Assembly (NCBI RefSeq): GCF_008728515.1
Contig: NC_044980.1
Coordinates: 56,277,680 to 56,341,679, forward strand
DNA: 64,000 bases
Origin: Papio anubis
Taxonomy: Eukaryota; Chordata; Mammalia; Primates; Cercopithecidae
Direction of reading: 5' to 3'
Position numbers and translations under genes: made by a program. The notes below the pieces were generated by a model. It saw only the letters and a program-made list of their open reading frames with translations. It had not been told where the DNA came from and did not search any database. Below, one piece after another: positions 21,280 to 32,825 of the stretch (positions within the stretch are counted from its first letter, which is position 1; each line of letters starts with the position of its first letter).

Positions 21280-23668
21280 GGCAGTCCATCACAAAGCTTA
21301 TCCACCATGATCAAGTGGGCTTCATCCCTGAGATGCAAGGCTGGTTCAACATATGCAAATCAATAAACATAATCCATCACATAAACAGAACCAATGACAA
21401 AAACCACATGATTATCTCAATAGATGCAGAAAAGGCCTTCAATAAAATTCAACACCCTTTCATGCTAAAATCTCTCAATAAACTAGGTATTGATGGAACG
21501 TATCTCAAAATAATAAGAGCTATTTATGACAAACCCACAGCCAATATCATACTGAATGGGCAAAAGCTGGAAGCATTCCCTTTGAAAACTGTCACAAGAC
21601 AAGGATTCCCTTTCTCACCATTCCTATTCAACATTGTATTGGAAGTTCTGGCCAGGGCAATTAGGCAAGAGAAAGAAATAAAGGGTATTCAGACAGGAAG
21701 AGAGGAAGTAAAATTGTCTCCATTTGCAGATGACATGACTGCATATTTAGAAAATCTCATTGTCTCAGCTCAAAATATCCTTAAGCTGATAAGCAACTTC
21801 AGCAAAGTCTCACGATACAAAATCGATGTGCAAAAATCACAAGCATTCCTATACACCAATAATAGACCAACAGAGAGCCAAATCATGAGTGAACTCCCAT
21901 TCACAATAGCTACAAGGAGAATAAGACACCTAGGAATACAACCTACAAGGGATGTGAAGGACCTCTTCAAGGAGGACTACAAACCACTGCTCAAGGAAAT
22001 AAGAGAGGACAGAAACAAATGGAAAAACATTTCATGCTCATGGATAGAAAGAATCATATCATGAAAACGGCCATACTGCCCAAAGTAATTTATAGATTGA
22101 ATGCTATCCCCATCAAACTACCATTGACTTCCTTCACAGAATTAGAAAAAAGTACTTTAAATTTCATGTGGAACCAAAAAGGAACTCACATAGCCAAGAC
22201 AATCCTAAGCAAAAGGAGTAAAGCTGGAGGCATCACACTACCTGACTTCAAACTATACTGCAAGGCTACAGTAACCAAAACATCATGGTACTGGTACCAA
22301 AACAGATATATAGACCAATGGAACAGAAGAGAGGCCTCAGAAATAATGCCACACATCTACAACCATCTGATCTTCAACAAACTTGATGAAAACAAGAAAT
22401 GGGGAAAGATTCTCTATCATAAATGGTGCTGGGAAAACTGGCTAGCCATATGCAGAAAACTGAAACCTGATGCCTTCCTTTCACCTTATACAAAAATTAA
22501 CTGAAGATGGATTAAAGACTTAAACGTAAGACCTAAAACCATAAAAACCCTAGAAGAAAACCTAGGCAATACCATTCAGCACATAGGCATGGGTAAAGAC
22601 TTGATGACTAAAACAACAAAAGCAATGGCAACAAAAGCCAAAATTGACAAATGGCATCTAATTAAATTAAAGAGCTTCTGCACAGCAAAAGTAACTATCA
22701 TCAGAGTGAACAGGCAGCCTACAGAATGGGAGAAAATTTTTGCAATCTATCCATCTGACAAAGGGCTTATATCCAGAATCTATAAGGAACTTAAACAAAT
22801 TTACAGGAAAAAAACAAACGACCCCATCAAAAAGTGGGCAAAGGATATGAACAGACATTTCTCAAAAGAAGACAGTTATGTGGCCAGCAAACATGAAAAA
22901 AAAAGCTCATCTCACTGGTTATTAGAGAAATGCAATGAGATATTTCTCACAATGAGATACCATCTCATGCCAGTTAGAATGGTGATCATTAAAAAGTCAG
23001 GAAATGACAGATGCTGGAGAGAATGTGGAGAAATAGGAATGCTTTTACACTGTTGGTGGGAGTGTAAATTAGTTCAACCATCGTGGAAGACAGTGTGGTG
23101 ATTCCTCAAGGACCTAGAACTAGAAATACCATTTGACCCAGCAATCCCATTACTGGGTATATACTCAAAGGAGTATAAATCATTCTACTATAAAGTCACA
23201 TGCACACATATGTTTATTGCAGCACTACTCACAATAGCAAAGACTTGAAACCAACTCAAATTTCCATCAATGATAGACTGGATAAAGAAAATGTGGCACA
23301 TATATACATGGAATACTATATAGCCATAAAAAAGGATGAGTTCATGTCCTTTGCAGGGACATGGATGAAGCTAGAAACCATCATTCTCAGCAAACTAACA
23401 CAGGAACAGAAAACCAAACATCGCATTTTCTCACTCATAAGTGGGAGGTGAACAGTGAGAACTCATGGACACAGGGAGGGGAGCATCATGCACCAGGGCC
23501 TCTGTTGAGGGGTGGGTGGAAGGAGAGGGAGAGCATTAGAAGAAATACCTAATGTAGATGATGGGTTGATGGGTGCAACAAACCACCATGGCACGTGTAT
23601 ACCTATGTAACAAACCTGCACGTTCTGCATATGTATCCCAGGATTTAAAGTATAACAATAAAAAAATG
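21280..23668 (+). mobile_element. Primate L1 (L1PB / older L1PA-type), 5'-truncated, sense
   Basis: Begins inside the ORF2 reverse transcriptase region ('atgatcaagtgggcttcatc' near 21308) and runs through the 3' UTR to 'ggatttaaagtataacaata' and a short A tail near 23668. 'gatgggttgatgggtgcaac' and 'ctgcacgttctgcatatgta' are older primate L1 3' UTR states. Related 'aaatgt..gcagtc' strings occur at both ends (about 21273-21287 and 23665-23678) and may be the target duplication. It is inserted into an older antisense L1. Confidence 0.92.
21288..23451 (+). pseudogene. L1 ORF2 pseudogene (RT to C-terminus)
   Basis: Covers the second half of ORF2. The first open stretch (21315-22064) includes the reverse transcriptase FADD active-site motif at 21723-21734 (residues 137-140). 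Lesions seen: a single-base frameshift near 22055; TGA at 22502-22504; TGA at 23099-23101, where a CGA is usual; TGA at 23246-23248; and another frameshift near 23305. The endonuclease domain and ORF1 are absent. The open pieces 22019-22504, 22589-23101 and 23200-23451 are fragments of this one dead gene. Confidence 0.9.
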
Positions 23669-23796
23669 TGCAGTCAAAATTTGTAATATTTTAACTTACA
23701 GCTTCTGCCTTTGGTGTCATTCTCTAAAGTCCTCCGCTACCTCAGGATTTTCTACTTACCTGTACATTTTTCTAGTACTTTCAATGTTTCATTTAA

Positions 23797-24107
23797 GTTT
23801 TTTTTTTCGTTTGTTTTGTTTTGTTTTTTAAGAGTCTCATTCTGTCTCCCAGGCTGGAGTGCAGTGGCACAATCTCGGTTCACTGTAACTTCCACCTCCT
23901 GGGCTCTAGCGATTCTCCTGTCTCAGCCTCCTGAGTGGCTGGGATTACAGGCACACGCCACCACGCCCAGCTGATTTTTATATTTTTAGTAGAGACAGGG
24001 TTTCACTATGTTGACCAGGCTGGTCTCGAACTCCTGGCCCCAAGTTATCCACCCACCTAGGCCTTCCAAAGTGCTGAGATTACAGGCATGAGACACTGTG
24101 CCCAGCT
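23797..24107 (-). mobile_element. AluS-like SINE, antisense, full length
   Basis: A T-rich head with a (GTTTT)n pattern is followed by a complete antisense Alu ending 'gacactgtgcccagct'. The target duplication 'tgtttcatttaa' is exact at 23785-23796 and 24108-24119. The flanks join into the older L1. Confidence 0.96.
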
Positions 24108-24344
24108 TGTTTCATTTAAAGTTTTAATTCATATGGAATTAATTTTGGTATCTGACAGAAATAGGAATCTAAGTTTACTTCCTGCCCCACTCTCTTTCCC
24201 TCATTGTTAGTCCTGAATCCATCTGACTCTACTCTATATGCTATGGCCAAGCCCCAGACAAGCAGAGCCAGATGGGAAGGTTTAGTGTGGGAGACTCTGG
24301 CCCTAAGAAGCACTGAGAGAGTGGGATCAGGAAACCTTTATAAA

Positions 24345-24600
24345 CAGGAACAGGATCTGTTTTATGGTCACCTACATTGGAATCACATAAATCTGGATGA
24401 AGACAGTCGCTGTCACTTCTACTCCGTGGAATATGGGACAAATAAATAAGTTACTGAACTTATTTAAACCTCAGTTTTGCATCTGTGAAATGGGTACAAT
24501 GATAACCCCTACCTCTCAAAATGGTGGTGAGGATAATGTGATAATACCAATGTGAAATGCTTCAGCGCATAGCAAAGCATTCAATATTAGTAGCAGCGGG
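24345..24600 (+). mobile_element. MIR SINE, sense
   Basis: 'gttactgaacttatttaaac', 'ctcagttttgcatctgtgaa', 'atgggtacaatgataacccc', 'ggtggtgaggataatgtgat' and 'agcgcatagcaaagcattca' give a sense MIR from core to 3' end. Confidence 0.88.
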
Positions 24601-25489
24601 TAAAGAGAAATGGAGAATGACTGCAACAGCGAGTGATATAGAGAGATTAAAAAACACAGACATTATCAACAATTAGACACACAAAGGTGATACTTCCCTG
24701 TGCTGTAGTTCTATTTTGAGTCCCAGAAAGTTTATTATACCAATTAGGAGGGTTTCCTGTGAAAAGAAAGGCTTATAGTCCTAGAGCCTGGATCTACTGG
24801 AGCCTGGACTTAAAGTAGAGGCACACAATTCAAAGGAATCCAGTGGCATTTCTGTTCTCCAACCTGTTCCAAGTCTTTCTGATGAACCTGCCTGTGTCAA
24901 AGTGAATCAGTTGAGCAAGCTGGCATTTGGAGAGCTCACAGGACGGAGAGCACTCGGGGCTTGTGCTTTAAGTGGACAGCCATCTCCCTCCTGGCTCGCC
25001 CCCAGCTGAGGATTGCTGCAAAGGGAAATAGTCACTGGATGTGAGCCAGGGGCAGCAGTCAGCTTAACCAAAGGAATCAATGGACACTGTGTTTTCCCTC
25101 TGCAAATGAGGAAAATGACATGGTGAGAAGGCATATGCCTTGTCCAGAATCACAAATTCCAGGGGCAGAAAAAGCAAAGAGAAACACTGCCTCAGAAGGA
25201 GCCATTTCCCATCCCGAGGAAGCCCAGAGCTGGGACTTGGTTAACAAAGGGAACAGAAATGGGAACGCTGCCCTCGGGCTCCCGGGGAGTGGAGGCCCAG
25301 CATATTTTTATGAAGCATGGACAATGAGTAGCCATTCAAAAGGCCGATGCTGCCTCTTCTTAGAAAAGGGCAAATATTTTAGGAATCCCTTCAAGCAAAC
25401 GCCGGATTGCTTTTTAGGGGAGTGGGACTTGGCTGGGTAGTCAGTATCAAGGGCTTTAAGCTTTGATTCTGAGTTTTGCTCCTATAGAA
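24601..25489. other. Unrecognised sequence
   Basis: No confident family. 25085-25170 has a faint antisense MIR flavour ('gcaaatgaggaaaatgacat') that I could not confirm. Confidence 0.4.
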
Positions 25490-25640
25490 CAGTGGTTCTC
25501 AATTATGGCTGCACATTGGAATTAGATGAGCTCTTAATCCAGGAGGTTGGATTAAATTAGCCTTTAGTAGGGCCTTGACGTCAGTATTGTGAAAAGCTCC
25601 TTAGAGAATCCTAATATGCCGATTAGGGTTGAGAAGAAGC
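25490..25640. mobile_element. hAT-Charlie MITE (MER5/MER20-like), first of three
   Basis: The terminal repeat 'cagtggttctcaa' is intact at 25490-25502. It is followed by 'ggctgcacattggaattaga' and a mirrored half ending with degraded 'agggttgagaag'. The near-palindromic layout is typical of short Charlie MITEs. Confidence 0.82.
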
Positions 25641-25721
25641 TTCCTGTTGCATTGCTCTTCCCAGCTGCATCTGACTTCCCAGCTGGTAAGAACTAGGTTA
25701 CAGGGCCAAACCATGCTAGCA

Positions 25722-25882
25722 AAATGTTTCTCATACTTCAAGGAATTGTCTGGGGACCGTGTTAAAGTGCAGGTTCTGATTCCATAGGCCTGGGGCAGGG
25801 CCCGAGATTCTATATATTTTACAACCTTCCAGGTGATGGTGATGTTGCTGGTGTCAGGACCACACTTTGAGTAGGAAGAGTC
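25722..25882. mobile_element. MER20-like MITE, second of three
   Basis: 'aaatgtttctcatacttcaa', 'gtgcaggttctgattccata', 'ggcctggggcagggcccgag', 'ggtgatggtgatgttgctgg' and terminal 'accacactttgagtag' give a near full-length element. Confidence 0.8.
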
Positions 25883-25887
25883 TAGAA

Positions 25888-26032
25888 GTGGTCGTCATAC
25901 TTCAGTGAGCATAACATTCCCCAATGCGTTCCAGGGGCAGGCTCCAGGAATCTGTGTTTTTAACAAGTCCTCTGGTGAATTGATGTATTTGGTAGTTCAA
26001 GGCCACACTTGGAGAATGGGGTCAGCCTGTCT
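25888..26032. mobile_element. MER20-like MITE, third of three
   Basis: 'gtggtcgtcatacttcagtg', 'caggaatctgtgtttttaac', 'aagtcctctggtgaattgat' and 'ccacacttggagaatggg' follow the same layout as the neighbour, starting only a few bases after it. Confidence 0.75.
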
Positions 26033-27894
26033 ACGGTTTTCTCAGGCATTTGTCGTTTTAGCATATCCTGGGCAAATACTTGGCTGGAAGACAACACGGT
26101 CAATTGGCCTGGAGCTGAAATGAGCAGAAAGCCCATGATGCCTGGCTCCCAGGCCTGAATCCCAGCCTGCTGATTCTGGTATCCCTTAACGTTCAGGCAA
26201 AATCCCATGACCATAGGAGATCTACAAGTCCTTGCATTTTCTTGGGGTAAAGGAACCATCTGTTTAGGTTTGGGGTTTGTCTGTGAAGTCATTTACCCTG
26301 TTCCCTCTTGGAACTGTGACTAATGCATCAAGAGTCAGAGCAGAGATCCTGGGAGAATGAAATGCAAAGTACTTTCGAGAGCCCTCCACCCAAGGAAAAC
26401 CCTCATGCAAGAAGGTGAAAGATGCTGTAAAGAAAAGTCACTGCTATATGTGATTTTAAGGACATCAAATAAGAAGCCTCCACCAAATTAATGTGGCTTT
26501 TCTATTTCGATAACATGGCCTGTGAGGTAGGATAAAGCCAGGACCTGAAATGACAGCCTGAAAGAGAATGGACAAATCAGGCACATACTCTCATTTGGTT
26601 ACTGTTAAACCACTGTTTTTCAAGAACAAGTTATTCAACTTGTAGATGATTCTGGCCTTTGGTTCTTCTCTCTTTTCTCTCTTTGGTTTGGCCATTTCAC
26701 TGTTTATTAGCAGCTCCACCAAGGGTGGGAAACAGAAATGGACCTCAAATGAGGCAGGATAACATCTGTGAGGAGGTCTGCTTAGAAGCTTGATGAGGGG
26801 GAACAGCGATTTTAATTGTAATTGCAGAAATTATAGAATTCACTTCACTGTGCTGTCTAGGCCCACTTTTGTATGGCAAATCCCAGCCTTATAACAAGAA
26901 CAGACCACCCTCCCTACCCATAGTTCAACAATTGACAGCAATGATTCAGTAGAAAAATTGTTAACTTTAAAAATGCTTTATTCTTTCACTCAAGTATGCT
27001 TATTGCTTTATATGCTTCTTATTCGCATGGTCATCTGGTAAACCTGGTTGTGAAATGGGGACAGAAATTTGTCACCACATGTACCTAGGGACATGGGCAG
27101 GTGTGACTTCCATGTTTATGGAAGTTTTTGTGGCCTACTCTTCTAGCTGGTTATAATATATAACAAAATACGTCTCCTGTTCCTGTCACTTGGTATAATA
27201 AATATGTTGGTGAAATTTCTTACAGAGTTTGATTACTCAGTCAAAACCTAAGTATCTTGTTGGGAGAAGAGCAATCATTTTAGTGACACTGTTCTATTCT
27301 TTGGATGAATTGAATAGTTACTAATCCAGCCACAGAAGAAAGACACAGGTAATTGCAATTGAGCAAACATACAGAACCCTACAGAAAAAGACTCATGAGA
27401 AGTGTAGAATTTCCCATCAAACATCCATCCATCTCTATTCTCTCCATTCCTTGGAATAGTCATTGTAGCCATAGGAAATAACTCTAGGGACCAGGTCTAC
27501 ACTAGGGGGAAAAATGTCATTCCTCATTCAAGTACTCTGGAAATGAGTTCAAAAAGACACAGTCTACCCATGGTCATTGTGAGGTCAAAAACTCTAGTAG
27601 CCAATTTGAATTTTCTTTTAAGAAAATGTAACACACCACCTACTACCCCACTTCTTACTGTGTAACACCACTAGAGTTCTTTAGATTGTCCGAGGGTAGA
27701 CAGGGATGTTGATTGGTTAATGTTTTAAATGCAACTTGTTTAAATTAACAGCAACTATTTTCTCTCATTTGTCTACATCACCAACACCATGAGGCCTCAT
27801 CCGGGACCGCTACTGAAAATCAGGTGTTAGAATGAAACTGATGGTTATAGTTGTGGTGTGGTCAGGATCCCTTAGTCTGGTCGCTGCATGAAGC
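26033..27894. other. Unrecognised, repeat-poor sequence
   Basis: About 1.9 kb without a transposon family I can name and without a credible coding frame. The part from about 26800 to 27250 is AT-rich. Confidence 0.4.
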
Positions 27895-27965
27895 TCCATG
27901 CCTCTTGCTCACTGTTGTATCTTGGGTGCATAGTACAGTGCTTGGTTATATGTAGGCATGTGAAT
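27895..27965 (+). mobile_element. L2 3'-end fragment, sense
   Basis: 'cttgctcactgttgtatctt' and 'gcatagtacagtgcttggtt' match the L2 3' end, with the final tail decayed. Confidence 0.5.
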
Positions 27966-28194
27966 TGGTGGTCTGGGTTTAAACCATGTTAGGCAACCAA
28001 ATGCTTTTCAATATATGAAATTTTTAGAGCTGGAAATACCTTTGAGAGAATAGAGGTCACTATGCATTTTCTGTCTAGCAGCAATTCTCCCAATTTTCCT
28101 TCCACACAGAATTGTGATTTTGTTCTGTTTTCTTCCTCTTTTGTACTTCCAGGAGAGGCTGAAACACCACCTCTTGAGGGTCGCCTTTCCAGTG

Positions 28195-28530
28195 ATTTAT
28201 TCAGATTTTGGCACATGTGACTCAATTATGGCCAATACTATGTGAAGGGACATCTTCTGAGGAGCCTCCCTCCTTTTCTTCTGGATGCTTTGTGTCTGAA
28301 TGTGACACCTGGAGATGCAACAGCAGTCTCACTACCAGCACGAGGATGAAGCTGATACCCAAGTATGGCAAGAGAGAGAGAGAAAGCTAGAAAGAACCCA
28401 GGTTCTTGATGGCATTATTGAGCCCCCCAATCAGTCAACCCCTAAGCTTCCCTGCTGCTCAACTTTCTGTTACACAGGATAGGACATTTCCTAAATGTTT
28501 AAACCAGTTTGAATCAGGGTTTCTGTTGCC
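28195..28530. repeat. Probable ancient repeat, family unassigned
   Basis: 'cacatgtgactcaattatgg', 'tgcaacagcagtctcactac', 'agaaagaacccaggttcttg' and 'actttctgttacacaggata' follow the order of a known but here unnamed old LTR- or MER-like repeat. A short (AG)n run (28371-28383) lies inside. Confidence 0.4.
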
Positions 28531-28564
28531 TCATGGCCCAAAGCATCTGAAGTGATGGAGAGAA

Positions 28565-28680
28565 TTTTAAGTCCAATTTCTCATTTCACAGCCGATGTAA
28601 CAGAGTGTGCTCAATGTTATGTTGCAGGTGACAGCAGAACACAGGCATAGAGAGGCTGAATCCTCTGCTTTAGAGCCATT
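28565..28680 (-). mobile_element. Possible MIR fragment, antisense
   Basis: 'caatttctcatttcacagcc' and 'tagagaggctgaatcctctg' resemble the antisense MIR core, but divergence is high. Confidence 0.35.
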
Positions 28681-29029
28681 TTTAATCAGATGCTGCCCCT
28701 CTTACAATTTACTTATAAAGTAAAGATGGTTTAAAAGTGTATCTCTGAAGTCACTGTCCTTGTATTTGACAAAATTTCCTGGCCAGGTTTAAAGTCTAGA
28801 ATTCCAGTCCAAATTTTCCTCACTTGGACATGCTGAATCAAACTGGCCGCTACAGAGACAAAGAGTATGCTTGTTGACTTTGAAAAACTAAAAACGCTTT
28901 GTTCCTAATGACTAGGGAGCAGTGACCTGGGAGACTTGATCTGTTTGGTAACTGTGGGCAGGGATATACATTAGGAAGGTTAGTTTGTCCTTTCTGTTTC
29001 CAGGGGCATTTCTTCTATCAGATCATTCT
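28681..29029. other. Unrecognised sequence
   Basis: No repeat family recognised. Confidence 0.4.
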
Positions 29030-29260
29030 CTCAGCTGCAAGGCCTTCTGTTCCCCTCTAATGCTACTTCCAATCTGTCCATGCTGCAGGGTCCAGATTAT
29101 ACTGTACTGCCTCTACCAAGTCTTCCCAGATCACTTTAGCATGCACCAGTAACTCATTTTCAGAACTCACTCATTTCCTGAACTCCTTACTCATTCATTA
29201 AACATGTCATGTTACAGAATATTTCTCTTCTGGTATTTCACTCATTTTGCTCCTAAATTT
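29030..29260 (+). mobile_element. Possible L2 fragment, sense
   Basis: 'ccaagtcttcccagatcact' and 'cctgaactccttactcattc' resemble the L2 3' UTR. The call is weak. Confidence 0.33.
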
Positions 29261-29467
29261 TATCTTGAGGAAGCAGATCAGAAAAAAAGAAAGGACACAG
29301 ATTTTAAGGGCACGTTGACTTGACTTGAAGTGAATTCTGCTCTAGGGCCCCTGCCTTGCAGAACTCTAGGGGCCAGTTAGATAACATGCAGCCCTGACTG
29401 GCTCCACCACTCTGGAGCAACCTTCTATGACCACCTCAAATCCATTGTGAAATGCAATTGGGGTGTA

Positions 29468-30322
29468 CTGTATTAGTTTCTATTGCTGTTGCAACAAACG
29501 ACCACAAACTCAGTGGCTTAAAATAACACAAATGTATAGCTACTACGGTTTAATATCCCCTCCAAAACTTAGGTTGAAATTTAGTTGTCATTGTAACAAT
29601 GTTGAGACATGGTCTTATAGGAGGTGATTAGGTCATGAGGGCTCTGCCCTCATGAACGGATCAAGGCTGTTAATCACAGGAGTGTGTTAGTTATCACAGG
29701 AGTGGGCTCCTCATAAAAGAATGAAGTTCTGGTTCCCTTCCTCTGTCTCTGTCTCTTGCATATTCTCTTGCCATGTAATGTCTTCTGCATGTTATGATGC
29801 AGCAAGAAGGCTCTCACTAGATGTAGCCCCTTGATCTTGCACTTCCCAGCCTCCAGATCCACGAGATAAATGCACTTCTGTTATTTATAAATTACCTAGC
29901 GTGTGGTATTCTGTTACAGCAGCAGAAAATGGACCAAGATACTTTACAGTTCTGGAGGTCAGAAGTTCACAGTGGGTTAGCAGGGCAGGGTGTCTTCAGG
30001 AGGCTTGGGGTAGAGGGGGAGGAATCTGCTGTCTTGCCTTTTCCAGCTTCTAGAGGGTGTGTACATTCCTTGACTCATGACCTGACATCATTCCAATTTC
30101 TGTTTCCATTGTTACATCTCTGTCATTCTCACTCTTACCTTCCTATCTACCCCTTATTAAAGACCATGGGAATTACACTGGGCCCACCCAGATAGTTGAT
30201 AATAACATCCCTACCGCAAGACTTTTAGTCACCTCTCCAAAGCCCCTTTTGCATTTGAGGTAACCTATTCACAGGCTTCAGAATTTTTGAAGGAGGGGAG
30301 GCATCATTCTGCCTGCTATATA
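29468..30322 (-). mobile_element. MaLR-like LTR, antisense, split by another LTR
   Basis: The left piece (29468-29540) reads 'ctgtattagtttctattgct', 'gttgcaacaaacgaccacaa', 'ctcagtggcttaaaataaca'. The right piece (29942-30322) resumes 'acagttctggaggtcagaag', 'tgccttttccagcttctaga', 'acactgggcccacccagata' and ends 'attctgcctgctat'. Together they make one old antisense LTR of the MLT1-like class. It has no internal retroviral genes. Confidence 0.78.
29541..29941 (+). mobile_element. MLT1/MST-type MaLR LTR, sense, nested
   Basis: It starts 'tactacggtttaatatcccc', continues 'ggaggtgattaggtcatgag', 'gcagcaagaaggctctcact', 'ttcccagcctccagatccac' and ends 'ggaccaagata'. It is a solo LTR of about 400 bp sitting inside the older LTR. 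I saw no clear target duplication. Confidence 0.78.
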
Positions 30323-30324
30323 CA

Positions 30325-30460
30325 TAGTCTTTGGATCTCAGTTTCCACATCTGTAGAATGGAGAACTACTGTCTTCCCCACAGGGCTATTGAGATGATTG
30401 AATGAGATAATTTCTGCTTATGAATTCCCAGCTCTGTGCTTGGCACTGTGGAGGCAGGCA
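30325..30460 (+). mobile_element. MIR fragment, sense
   Basis: 'ctcagtttccacatctgtag', 'cacagggctattgagatgat' and 'gctctgtgcttggcactgtg' match the MIR core and 3' half. Confidence 0.75.
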
Positions 30461-30589
30461 ATTCTGATCCATGTTCTCTTCCGAGTGGGTTGTCAGCTGG
30501 AGGCCTTCTACTTCTTTCTAATCTGTGAGCTTCTTGCTAGTGCTGCATCCCCAGGAGGAAATCAGTAAATGCAAGAAATAATTACCTTG

Positions 30590-30640
30590 ATTCATGACAC
30601 TGCCTTGCACATAGTAAGTACCCTAAAATAATTCGTGGAA
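30590..30640 (+). mobile_element. MIR or L2 3'-end fragment, sense
   Basis: 'ctgccttgcacatagtaagt' followed by an altered ATAA tail is typical of a MIR or L2 3' end. Confidence 0.5.
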
Positions 30641-32634
30641 TTGTTTGTTATTTTGGTGTTAATGGATGGGGAGCATCTGATTAAATGTTATTATTTATTA
30701 GATCCAAAATATAAATTTGGATTCTTCTGTTGCACTTTTACCTAATTACTCTAAACACCAGTGGGAGAGAGGAATTAGTTCACAATACAACGTAAAGAAA
30801 AAAATATCTTGCTGTCACTGACTTCTCTCCTTGGTCTGGAAACTTCCTGAGTTCATAGGGTGCCACTGACTGCTCTCTCTGCAACTGAAAAATCTCTCAA
30901 AGGGCCCTGTCCAGTTAGGTCACACAAAGCCAGGCTGATTATTTAGAGAGCACACAATGCTCCCTCACATGGGGCACAGAGAGGAAGGAATTTTTTTTTT
31001 AAGCCAATTCCAGTCCCTGGAGCTGCAAACTGCCCTCGGGGCAAAGAAGCCTGCAGCATAATTGGGAGGAGTCTGGCAGGAAGGAAGCCAAGGTAGGTTA
31101 AGCTGCATTTCTGTCTATAGCCAGGGTCTCCATGCCACTTTTTAAACATCCCCCTCTGGGACAAACCTGTATGTCAAGTAAACAATTAAATAATACGCAA
31201 GGGCCAAATCAGGAAAACTGCAGCTTCAGCCCTGGAAAACAATGCCGAGAAACACTAGCCTGTCTGCCGCTGCTAAGTCAAGGAGACGGGTTCCCATGAT
31301 TCTATAAGAGAACTGGGTCAGGGAAGAGATACTGTCTGTTTAGAATATGCTTCAGGCCCCTAAACTTGGTTGGTTTATGCTTTTTCAGGTTAATAAAGTG
31401 GAAAATGACTTTACCTCATCCCTCTATCAAAGCATAGTGCGGCTGCCCTGGGGATACCTAATATAGTCGGAGATGATGTGTTTGGAAGACGGGGTGAGAG
31501 AGGGTCCAAAGACGAGACCCCAAAACTGTGAGGGGAAGGTCGTGTGAGGAGGACAGATCATTAGATGGGACACCTCTGCCCTCAGAGCTGGAGGGGGCTG
31601 TGAGAAGAGGAGTCTGGATGCCGCCATCTCTGAAGGGTCTTGCTAGGCTCCCACTCCATCATGTCTTGGCCAGCCAAGGCCAAGTGGTGTGTAAACTTAG
31701 GATAGTCACAGAATCCTGAACTACTAGCACATGGGGGTTGAACTTGTCTGAGGATCTTTTTGAGGAAAAGGGGGAAGCATTATTCATGCAATGTGTGACC
31801 AGAGTATAGAATTCATGATCCCAGCAGATGGCATGGATGGACACTGAATAGTTCGAATGTCTCATCTCTCTGGACAGAGCAGGCTGGTGGGATCTGGGGA
31901 GTTGGGCTGGCCAAGGAGGCATATTTCAGAGTCCAGAGCAAATCCCAGCAGTAATGCCTGGGAACAAAGCCAACTGGTACCCAGGGCAAGCAGCCCAGAT
32001 CTGGGGTGAGGCTACCAAGGTTGTACCAGGCAAGAGAAGAAGGGTGAGCAGGGGAATATTCAAGAGCATCCGGGACTGCAGGGAGCTAATGAGCACGGGA
32101 GTGCAGAACTGAGGTCAGAAGGCGTGGCCGATGGAAACTCCCAGCGGCCATGTGCAGGGGCTCCGTGGATGGCTGCTGGCTCTTGGGGCTTAAGCACGCA
32201 GCTCAAGACTGGCAGCTCAAAAATGTCTTGAGCAGATTGGCCCCTCAGATAAAGTGGGACACACAGTCTTTAAGAAAGACTTAGGAAGGGCAGTCAGGCT
32301 AAGCAGTGGGCTGTACTTTGGGACCCTTTTGCCATAGAACAGAGGGCAGCCTCCGGGTCTGGCCATGTGTCATAATTCCTGTGTTGGACCAGCCCCATCC
32401 TAATGCGGGCATTTAGGTATTTACTTCCATCTACACTCTCCTTGGGTAGGGCAGCAGCAGAAATAACTGGTTTTGAGGCCTCCACCTTGCAGGGTCCACT
32501 TTTCCACTACTAACGCTATCTCTCAGGGCATCCCAAATTCATGGGAATCCCATTCTGAGAAGCCCTAGTATAGGTCTGGACACTGGATAAGAGCCAAGAG
32601 CGGTGTGGTGCTTATACACTGTGACAGAATAGGC
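30641..32634. other. Unrecognised, repeat-poor sequence
   Basis: About 2 kb with no family recognised. 31020-31260 is free of recognisable repeats and contains 'gtaaacaattaaataatacg', a possible conserved non-coding element. No credible coding frame. Confidence 0.4.
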
Positions 32635-32825
32635 CTGCCTGATTTAGCAAATAAAACCACAAGATGCTCAGTTAAATCCGAATTTCCAAAAAGCAGAGTA
32701 AAATTTTTAGTACATGTCTATCCCCAGCACTGCATGGGGCATACTTATATTGCAAATGATTTGTTCTTTGTAAGGAAATTCAAGTTTAACTGGGAATCCT
32801 GTATTTTGCAGACCACCCTATCACA
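32635..32825. mobile_element. Palindromic MITE (MER53-like)
   Basis: Two arms are imperfect reverse complements: left about 32653-32725 ('agatgctcagttaaatccga', 'atttccaaaaagcagag') and right about 32731-32807 ('aaattcaagtttaactggga', 'atcctgtatttt'). The whole element would fold into a long hairpin. This fits a known class of fully palindromic DNA MITEs. The name is from memory. Confidence 0.7.

Larger units (their letters stand above)
20440..24205 (-). mobile_element. Ancient L1 (L1M/L1ME-type), antisense, split by a younger L1 and an Alu
   Basis: Three pieces form one old antisense L1. Piece 1 (about 20440-21279) has 'aaacaatacactgtgaatat', 'tttgtcaaaccgacctttag', 'tcatactcccacctgcagaa' and 'gcaatcttttcccatttgtc'. 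Piece 2 (about 23669-23796) continues 'acttacagcttctgcctttg' and 'tctagtactttcaatgtttc'. Piece 3 (24108-24205) continues 'catatggaattaattttggt'. These follow old L1 3' ORF2 order once the inserts are removed. Confidence 0.75.

Noticed and set aside
21315..23451. Possible working reverse transcriptase gene
   Set aside because: It has the FADD motif but carries at least three nonsense codons and two frameshifts and lacks the first half of ORF2.
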